7,955 nt of DNA from Kordiimonadaceae bacterium. GTDB lineage: Bacteria > Pseudomonadota > Alphaproteobacteria > Sphingomonadales > Kordiimonadaceae. Where the stretch lies: contig JABABO010000348.1 in the NCBI GenBank assembly GCA_014238195.1, forward strand, positions 1-7,955. The letters run 5' to 3'. This document shows, piece by piece, positions 1-5,323 of this stretch (position 1 is its first letter; each line of letters begins with the position of its first letter). The notes under the pieces are model-generated. The model had not been told where the DNA came from and ran no database searches. It worked only from the letters and a program-made list of their open reading frames with translations. The position numbers and the translations under genes were made by a program.

Positions 1-1
1 G

Positions 2-715
2 GGAAAGCTGCAGTATGTGAAAACCGCCCAAGACCTGCGAAAGGTCATAGTGGAACGCGCGAAGGGTATTGAAACTGTCGGGGCCATATATGGGTTGGAA
101 GGGGCGCACCCCTTGGAAGGCAAGCTGAAAAATCTTGATATACTCTATGATTCTGGTGTGCGTATGCTGGGCATCACACATTTTTTTGATAATGAACTTG
201 CGGGAAGTTTACATGGCATTAGCGGTGCAGGGCTCACCGATTTCGGCCGCGCTGCGATTATCCGTTCGCAACAGCTTGGTATGATCATTGATCTGGCTCA
301 TGTCTCTGAACAAGCAGTATCCGAGATACTTCCTTTGCTGAAACGACCGCCTTTAGTATCGCACACAGGTTTCAAAGGTCACTGTGATACGCCGCGCAAT
401 ATAAAAGACAGTTTAATGCAGGATATAGCAAAAGCAGGCGGGGTTATTGGTGTTGGTTTTTGGGATAAAGCCATTTGTGATGTAACACCTGCCAAGATCG
501 CGGAAGCCATCCAATATGGTGTTACTCTCGTTGGTGTTGATCATGTGGCATTAGGCTCAGATTTTGATGGTACTGTGACAACTGCCCTTGATTCGTCTGA
601 AATGGTTGCAATTACAGGTGCCCTGTTGGATATCGGCATGAGTGATGGTGATATAAGAAAAATCATGGGGCAAAACACTCTTAACTTCTTTTTAGCGTAC
701 TTACCAATCGAGTGA
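2..715 (+). CDS. Membrane dipeptidase, peptidase family M19 (5' end outside window)
   Basis: Zinc dipeptidase of the renal dipeptidase family, which hydrolyses dipeptides (often also D-amino-acid or beta-lactam-like substrates) on a TIM-barrel fold. Counting from the GTG at 17, visible family landmarks are: the metal-bridging Glu28 in GLEGAHPLEG; THFFDN (His55, substrate-contact position); GLTDFGR (72-78); metal ligand His95 in MIIDLAHVS; metal ligand His116 in LVSHTG; PRN (Arg127, substrate carboxylate); GGVIGVGFWD (141-150); and Asp182 in HVALGSDFDG. The C-terminus IRKIMGQN...YLPIE is typical. The frame is open from base 2 to the left edge (GKLQY precedes the GTG), so the GTG is internal. 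The N-terminal part carrying the HxD metal pair, probably 100-190 residues given a usual length of 330-420, lies outside. It ends with in-frame tandem stops TGA TAA. Every catalytic residue that should be in this part is intact. Signal peptide and substrate cannot be judged. Confidence 0.93.
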   Translation, partial: GKLQYVKTAQDLRKVIVERAKGIETVGAIYGLEGAHPLEGKLKNLDILYDSGVRMLGITHFFDNELAGSLHGISGAGLTDFGRAAIIRSQQLGMIIDLAHVSEQAVSEILPLLKRPPLVSHTGFKGHCDTPRNIKDSLMQDIAKAGGVIGVGFWDKAICDVTPAKIAEAIQYGVTLVGVDHVALGSDFDGTVTTALDSSEMVAITGALLDIGMSDGDIRKIMGQNTLNFFLAYLPIE

Positions 716-770
716 TAATTGCTTATGCCTAGGTTCGATTTGATGGCTTCATCTATGTTAGACCAAATTT

Positions 771-848
771 AGTCAGACCCGACATATAGCCAATTGCGGT
801 GAATATTGGTCACCTCATTTGGCTATAAGTCTTTGTGTCGGTTCGACT
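771..848. terminator. Nested imperfect hairpin between convergent genes
   Basis: The outer arms pair ccgaca (779-784) with tgtcgg (836-841), extended imperfectly by agtc (771-774) with gact (845-848). A middle stem pairs tatagccaa (785-793) with ttggctata (819-827), 9 of 9. An inner stem pairs ggtga (798-802) with tcacc (810-814) around a 7-base loop. It lies about 55 bases past the dipeptidase stop and about 90 bases past the stop of the minus-strand gene, where a bidirectional terminator would be expected. No T-run follows on either strand, so an intrinsic terminator is uncertain; a Rho-dependent 3'-end stabilising hairpin fits equally well. Confidence 0.4.
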
Positions 849-866
849 TATCCCAAGGGACTTTGC

Positions 867-886
867 GAATAATGAAATCATTATTC
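867..886. repeat. Perfect 9-bp-arm palindrome
   Basis: Arms gaataatga (867-875) and tcattattc (878-886) are perfect reverse complements separated by two bases. It is AT-rich and lies in the convergent gap, 53 bases past the stop codon of the minus-strand gene. It may act as a 3'-end hairpin for that transcript, but no T-run follows. Confidence 0.45.
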
Positions 887-938
887 ATTGGTCTCGCTAT
901 TGATGAGATCGCAATCCATACGATACTTGCCACTTGCT

Positions 939-3900
939 TTAGAATAAAATGTTGTTCACCGTTAGGTCACTAAGCGAGGCCGCTTCTATAAAAATTGATT
1001 GACTGTCATTAAGATTAATAAGAACACCTGCGCGACCATTTTGGATCGTTTCGCTCAAAGCTGTAGCCATGTCTTCAAAGCTGTTAAAACCTGTGCTAAC
1101 AAGGCTTAGATCTAAAATGTCCTCACTGGTATTAAAATCAGTCACTGTGTCATGACCACCATTATTTGCAAAGACAAAGGTGTCTGCACCCAAGCCGCCA
1201 GTTAAGACATCATCGCCTTCGCCGCCTACTAATCTATCATTCAGCATTGTTCCAACCAAGGTATCGGCGCCATTAGTACCGCTTAGCTGGCTAGCAAGAA
1301 ACGGCCCCCCAAAGATAACATAGGTTTCACCTGCGCTTTCAAGTCCGTTCGGTTCAGCTTCAGATGCCCCAATAATCAGATCAGCATAACCATCCCCATT
1401 GATATCGCCACCGCCAGCGACAGACGTACCGCTCTTGTCGCCTTCACGAATGCCACTCAGTTTAAATCCATTGCTGCCGTCAAGGCTAGAAAGTTCTATG
1501 GCAGAGATAGAAACCAAGTCTCTGTTAAAACCAAAAACCACATAACTTTCGCCTGTATTGATCGTATTATTTTGGTCACTGCCAGAAGCTCCGATGATCA
1601 TATCATCATAGCCATCGCCGTTTATATCACCCGCACTTGCGACCGAAATACCGCTATAATCATCAGCATCAATACCTTTCAGGCTAAAGCCATTGCTGCC
1701 GTCTAAGTTTGCTAGGTCTATAGCTGCATCAAATCGGGTGCTCGCCCCAAAAACGACGTAGCTTTCACCTGCATTATTCTGCCCATTTGGATTGGCATGC
1801 CATGCCCCAATAAGCAGATCACCGTATCCATCACCGTTCACATCACCCGCATTTGATACGGCGTAGCCACTCTGGTCACCATCTGCAATACCGTTTAATT
1901 TGAAGCCGTCATTACCATCAAGGCTTGATAGCTCGATCACAGAAACAAAGCCACTACTGGCACCAAACACCACATAGCTTTCCCCTGCATCATTATTAAG
2001 TGTGTCGGCACGAAAGGCCCCGATAATAATATCGCTGTAACCATCGCCGTTAATATCGCCTGCACTTGAGAGGGAGTAACCGCTTCGGTCACCGCTATCA
2101 ACACCGTTGAGTTTAAAGCCATTAGCGCCGTCAAGGCTGGAGAGTTCTAACACAGCATTTAAGCGACTATTGCTACCAAACACTAAGTAACTTTCACCCG
2201 CATTGCCATTGTTATTGGGATCAGCACCACGCGCACCCAGTAACAAATCATCATATCCATCCCCGTTGATATCCCCAGCACTAGAAATAGAAAATCCGCT
2301 GCGGTCACCGCGATTAATCCCATTCAGTTTAAATCCATCGCTACCATCAAGGCTGGAAAGCTCCATCGTATGATCAAATGGACTGCCCTTGCCGTATATT
2401 ACATAGCTTTCACCGATATTATTTTCGCCATTTAAGTCTGCCTTAAACGCCCCAATAGCAATGTCCCCGTAACCATCCCTATTGATGTCCCCAGCATCGG
2501 ATACGGACCAACCACTATAGTCATCTGCATCAATTCCACTCAGCTTAAAACCATTATCGCCGTTAAGGTTTGACAACTCTATACTCGGGGAAAAACCATC
2601 ACTGCCACCAAATACCACATAGCTTTCCCCTGCATTACGGATACCATTCGGGTTTGCGCGGTAAGCACCTATAATAATATCATCGTAGCCATCGCCGTTG
2701 ATATCACCTGCATTCGATAAGGACCAGCCGCTATAGTCACGCTCAGCAATACCATTGAGTATAAAACCATTGCTGCCATCAAGGCTGGATAACTCATACG
2801 ATTTTTGATATCCAAATATTGGTTCTCCTAGCTGGTTGGTTACAAAAACCTCAAGCGTTTGTGTGTTGCTAGCAGTATCAGATTCTGATGTTGCTGAGAT
2901 CGTTAAATAATAATGATTATCTTCGTCTTTATCTAATGGATTTTCATAATCGGGTGCTGTGATAAAGCGAAGCTCACCTGATGAACTATGAATGGTGAAC
3001 AAGGATTGATCTTCACCGCCTGTGATACTGTAATTAAGGCCTTCGTCGTTAATACCCCCATTTAAACGAGCATCAATATCTAATATAACATCTATGATAT
3101 TTTCTTGGACGGATATAGAGCTGGCATTATCAAATGTAATCTCAGAAGGCTGGGGTAAAAGATTGGGCCCGCCAAAAACAAGATAACTTTCACCTGCATT
3201 ATTATTGCCGTTTGGGTCAGCCTTATAAGCGCCTATAAGCAGATCGTCGTAGCCATCACCGTTGACATCCCCTGCACCAGATACGGAAAAGCCACTCCAG
3301 TCACCTGCATCAACACCGTTCAGTTTGAAGCCGTCGATACCGTTTAAGTTAGATAAATCGATTGTTGGTGTCAGGTCATCGCCGCCAAATACCACATAGG
3401 TTTCGCCAGCGTCTTTACCGCCATTTGGGTCTGCGCTGTAGGCACCAATAATCAGGTCGCCAAAGCCGTCACCGTTGACATCACCTGCGCTTGAGGCAGA
3501 TATACCACTATTGTCGCCAGCACGACTGCCGTTAATGACAAAACCATTTGTTCCATCCAAGCCCGTCAGTTCTATAGTTGAGCCAAAACTATGGCTACCA
3601 TACAGAACATAAGTTTGGCCGGCATTATCGTTTGCTAGGAATGCCCCAATGATCAAATCGTCGAAGGTGTCGCCATTGACATCGCCTGCGTTGGATACCG
3701 AAATACCACTATAGTCATAGCGATCAGTCCCTTTGATGACAAAACCATTGTGTCCATCTAAACTTGACAGGTTTATTGCAGCATTAAAGTGACCACTTGC
3801 ACCAAATACAACATAGCTTTCCCCTGTGTTAACATTGTTTTCTCGGTTCGCGTAAGGCGCCCCAATGATAATATCACTGTAACCATCACCGTTCACGTCA

Positions 3901-4988
3901 CCAATAGTTGACACGGAATAGCCACTCATATCACCCGCATTGATGCCATTGATTTTAAACCCATTACTCCCATCTAAACTTGATAGTTCAATACTGAATA
4001 GAGTGTCGTCACTAAACCCAAATACCACATAGCTTTCCCCTGCCATTTGGCCATTTGGGTCAGCAAAGTGAGCACCAATGATCACATCGCCAAAACCGTC
4101 GCCATTGATATCGCCAGCATCTGAGACGGAATAGCCACTATAGTCAAACGCATCAATTCCTTTAATGACGAACCCTTGACTACTATCAAGACTTGATAGA
4201 TTTACTGTTGGTGCAAGGTTCGTTTCCTTACCAAATACCACATAGCTTTCCCCTGACTTCTGATTATTTGGACTTGCATTTCTTGCCCCAATAATTAAAT
4301 CACTGAGCCCATCACCGTTGACATCGCCAGCACTGGATACGGCAAAACCACTGCGGTCCTGAGCACCTACGCCGTTGATGATGAAACCATTGCTACCGTC
4401 AAGCCCTGATAGCTCTAGAACTGGGTGAGCGTTATTGCTTTGCCCAAACACCACATAGCTTTCACCTGTATTGTTATTGATACGTGAAGTTTGGTCTGCC
4501 CAGTGAGCACCAATGATAATATCATCGTACCCATCGCCGTTGACATCACCAGCGCTGGATACGCTACGCGCACTTTCGTCGCGGCGGTTTATACCGTGAA
4601 TAATAAAACCATTGCTACCATCAAGATTTGAGAGTTCATATGATGCTTGATAGCCAATTACCGTCTCCACCAGATCATCCGTAACTGTAATTTCCAGTGC
4701 TTGAGTGTTGGTCTCTTGGTTAGAAATTGCCGTTACTGTTACAATCAGATTAAAAACATTATCAAAATCATGATCTGATGGTGTTTCATAATCGGGTGAT
4801 GTTAGAAATCGGAGTTCACCTGATGTGCTGTCAATTTTAAACACTGTTTGATCTGCGCCATCTGTGATACTGTAAACAAGGCCAAAGTCGACTGGGCCAC
4901 TGTTTAAACTGGCTTCAATATCCAGAACAACATCAGTAGTATTTTCTTCCACTAAGGACGAACTTTTATTTATAAAACTAATAGGCAT
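939..4988 (-). CDS. Secreted FG-GAP/integrin-alpha-like protein with two cadherin-like domains and RTX type I secretion C-terminus
   Basis: Complete 1349-residue protein. Order: cadherin-like domain 1 (about 1-115); FG-GAP blades 1-7 (117-607); cadherin-like domain 2 (about 614-729); blades 8-14 (731-1229); one RTX nonapeptide block (about 1236-1275, containing GGEGDDVLTGGLGADTF); and a tail (1276-1349) with DFNTSEDILDLS and the hydrophobic end NNILF, typical of type I secretion signals. Each blade is 67-74 residues with the pattern ELSxLDGxxGF, SGxSVSxAGD, the Ca2+ loop DxNGDGxxD, IIGA and GESYVVFG. There is no N-terminal signal peptide, which agrees with ABC-transporter export directed by the C-terminus. 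The ATG at 4988 is supported by an AAGGGAG Shine-Dalgarno 8 bases upstream. No transporter genes are in the window. Seven-bladed FG-GAP propellers and cadherin folds bind Ca2+ and usually mediate adhesion, so a surface or extracellular adhesin, matrix or biofilm role is inferred. The ligand is unknown and no enzymatic motif was seen. Confidence 0.92.
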   Translation of the reverse strand: MPISFINKSSSLVEENTTDVVLDIEASLNSGPVDFGLVYSITDGADQTVFKIDSTSGELRFLTSPDYETPSDHDFDNVFNLIVTVTAISNQETNTQALEITVTDDLVETVIGYQASYELSNLDGSNGFIIHGINRRDESARSVSSAGDVNGDGYDDIIIGAHWADQTSRINNNTGESYVVFGQSNNAHPVLELSGLDGSNGFIINGVGAQDRSGFAVSSAGDVNGDGLSDLIIGARNASPNNQKSGESYVVFGKETNLAPTVNLSSLDSSQGFVIKGIDAFDYSGYSVSDAGDINGDGFGDVIIGAHFADPNGQMAGESYVVFGFSDDTLFSIELSSLDGSNGFKINGINAGDMSGYSVSTIGDVNGDGYSDIIIGAPYANRENNVNTGESYVVFGASGHFNAAINLSSLDGHNGFVIKGTDRYDYSGISVSNAGDVNGDTFDDLIIGAFLANDNAGQTYVLYGSHSFGSTIELTGLDGTNGFVINGSRAGDNSGISASSAGDVNGDGFGDLIIGAYSADPNGGKDAGETYVVFGGDDLTPTIDLSNLNGIDGFKLNGVDAGDWSGFSVSGAGDVNGDGYDDLLIGAYKADPNGNNNAGESYLVFGGPNLLPQPSEITFDNASSISVQENIIDVILDIDARLNGGINDEGLNYSITGGEDQSLFTIHSSSGELRFITAPDYENPLDKDEDNHYYLTISATSESDTASNTQTLEVFVTNQLGEPIFGYQKSYELSSLDGSNGFILNGIAERDYSGWSLSNAGDINGDGYDDIIIGAYRANPNGIRNAGESYVVFGGSDGFSPSIELSNLNGDNGFKLSGIDADDYSGWSVSDAGDINRDGYGDIAIGAFKADLNGENNIGESYVIYGKGSPFDHTMELSSLDGSDGFKLNGINRGDRSGFSISSAGDINGDGYDDLLLGARGADPNNNGNAGESYLVFGSNSRLNAVLELSSLDGANGFKLNGVDSGDRSGYSLSSAGDINGDGYSDIIIGAFRADTLNNDAGESYVVFGASSGFVSVIELSSLDGNDGFKLNGIADGDQSGYAVSNAGDVNGDGYGDLLIGAWHANPNGQNNAGESYVVFGASTRFDAAIDLANLDGSNGFSLKGIDADDYSGISVASAGDINGDGYDDMIIGASGSDQNNTINTGESYVVFGFNRDLVSISAIELSSLDGSNGFKLSGIREGDKSGTSVAGGGDINGDGYADLIIGASEAEPNGLESAGETYVIFGGPFLASQLSGTNGADTLVGTMLNDRLVGGEGDDVLTGGLGADTFVFANNGGHDTVTDFNTSEDILDLSLVSTGFNSFEDMATALSETIQNGRAGVLINLNDSQSIFIEAASLSDLTVNNILF
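1164..1283 (-). other. RTX hemolysin-type Ca2+-binding repeat region (within CDS)
   Basis: Codes for residues 1236-1275. After SGTNGADTLVGT comes LNDRLVGGEGDDVLTGG and then LGADTFVF, i.e. about two to three GGxGxDxLx nonapeptides. This is a short block compared with classic RTX toxins. In type I substrates this element folds on outside Ca2+ just ahead of the secretion signal, and it is followed here by such a tail. Confidence 0.85.
1302..2798 (-). repeat. FG-GAP repeat array 2: blades 8-14 (within CDS)
   Basis: Seven tandem units with a period of 71-73 codons (about 213-219 bases) code for residues 731-1229. On the + strand the array shows as recurring near-copies of phrases such as accacatagctttcacctgc and ccatcaccgttgacatcacc. 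The copies are imperfect in bases and residues, so the amplification is not recent. Blade 9 has an Arg in the Ca2+ loop (DINRDGYGD) where the other six have Gly. Confidence 0.88.
3168..4640 (-). repeat. FG-GAP repeat array 1: blades 1-7 (within CDS)
   Basis: Seven tandem units code for residues 117-607, with periods of 74, 71, 71, 72, 67 and 71 codons. Six carry the loop DxNGDGxxD. Blade 5 reads DVNGDTFDD and is the shortest unit, lacking residues between IIGAF and GQTYVLYG. Seven units is the number expected for a closed integrin-alpha-type propeller. Confidence 0.88.
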
Positions 4989-4995
4989 TTTCTAT

Positions 4996-5003
4996 GCTCC
5001 CTT
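4996..5003 (-). promoter_or_regulatory. Shine-Dalgarno for the FG-GAP protein
   Basis: On the minus strand this reads AAGGGAGC. The GGGAG core ends 8 bases before the ATG at 4988, near-ideal spacing. It fixes the start at a point that leaves no room for a signal peptide. Confidence 0.8.
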
Positions 5004-5053
5004 TATTTCCCTGCGTAAAGTATGGAGCCTCGTGAACTATCATATGATCACCG

Positions 5054-5093
5054 CATAATGACGTTTGGCGAAGGCCAGCCAAGCATCATTATG
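5054..5093 (-). promoter_or_regulatory. Strong imperfect hairpin in the predicted leader of the FG-GAP gene
   Basis: Arms of 16 bases, cataatgacgtttggc (5054-5069) and gccaagcatcattatg (5078-5093), match at 14 of 16 positions around an 8-base loop. It lies about 65 bases before the start codon, inside the leader predicted from the upstream promoter. No T-run follows on the minus strand, so it is not an obvious terminator. It could be a stabilising or regulatory mRNA structure, or a protein-binding inverted repeat. A 10-bp palindrome (atcatatgat, 5039-5048) lies just downstream of it on the minus strand. Confidence 0.5.
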
Positions 5094-5141
5094 GATCGCA
5101 TATCCTTAAATTTGGAATTGATATAAAATTGTTTTTTGCAA

Positions 5142-5157
5142 GTGACACGATTGTCAC
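5142..5157. promoter_or_regulatory. Inverted repeat gtgaca-N4-tgtcac, operator candidate
   Basis: Perfect 6-base arms (5142-5147 and 5152-5157) around cgat. On the minus strand it overlaps the -35 of a weak second promoter candidate: GTGTCA at 5143-5148, a 17-base spacer, and TATATC at 5120-5125. It resembles a dimeric regulator site, but I cannot assign a family. The TGTGA/TCACA-like halves are 8 rather than 6 bases apart, unlike CRP. Confidence 0.4.
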
Positions 5158-5175
5158 ATTTAAACCTCTCCCCGA

Positions 5176-5192
5176 GACACCTTAAAGGTGTC
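5176..5192. promoter_or_regulatory. 17-bp perfect palindrome at the predicted transcription start, operator candidate
   Basis: gacacctt (5176-5183) and aaggtgtc (5185-5192) are perfect reverse complements around a single base. The predicted start of transcription from the promoter at 5197-5225 is near 5190, so the palindrome covers roughly -2 to +15. This is a classic repressor position. In RNA the loop would be tight, so a DNA operator seems likelier than a hairpin. Confidence 0.45.
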
Positions 5193-5196
5193 CTTA

Positions 5197-5225
5197 GGTA
5201 TAACGGTATCATTGAAAATTGTCAA
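5197..5225 (-). promoter_or_regulatory. Sigma70-type promoter for the FG-GAP gene
   Basis: On the minus strand a perfect -35 TTGACA (5220-5225) is followed by a 17-base spacer and a -10 TATACC (5197-5202, 4 of 6 to TATAAT). The start would be near 5190, giving a leader of about 200 bases. It lies between the upstream gene's probable terminator and the FG-GAP gene, so it would drive that gene alone. Confidence 0.55.
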
Positions 5226-5261
5226 CTATAAAAACTAATTGGTTGTATTAATTCTAATAGT

Positions 5262-5315
5262 AAAGCATTCGGATGGCTTTACGACCATCCGTTATTTACG
5301 ATTTATTTATGCTTT
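5262..5315 (-). terminator. Probable terminator of the BNR/sortilin-like gene
   Basis: Starting 9 bases past the TAG stop on the minus strand there is a two-tier stem. Outer arms are AAAGCAT (5309-5315) and ATGCTTT (5262-5268). Inner arms are CGGATGG (5285-5291) and CCATCCG (5270-5276) with an 8-base loop. The downstream flank is T-containing (ACTATTAG) but has no solid T-run. Position and GC-rich inner stem favour a terminator; efficiency is uncertain. Confidence 0.5.
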
Positions 5316-5323
5316 TGGACTTG

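Noticed and set aside
17..19. GTG as the true start of the dipeptidase
   Set aside because: The frame is open upstream to the window edge with family-like residues (GKLQY), and the N-terminal metal-binding HxD part would be missing.
925..937. Short tandem acttgcc/acttgc next to the stop of the FG-GAP gene
   Set aside because: Only two copies of 6-7 bases, within chance expectation.
1937..2134. 65-codon minus-strand open frame inside the FG-GAP array
   Set aside because: It is a different-frame reading of the repeat DNA, with no independent support.
1302..4640. Regular periodic near-repeats that at first sight resemble a CRISPR-like or satellite array
   Set aside because: The period is about 213-219 bases, the copies diverge throughout, and the whole stretch is one open frame coding FG-GAP blades.
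5141..5158. CRP/FNR-type site in agtgacacgattgtcaca
   Set aside because: The half-sites are 8 bases apart instead of 6 for CRP, and the FNR TTGAT core is absent. I kept it only as an unassigned inverted repeat.
4989..5190. Riboswitch in the long leader
   Set aside because: I could not match any known riboswitch core, and the gene product is not metabolic. Only a simple long hairpin is visible.
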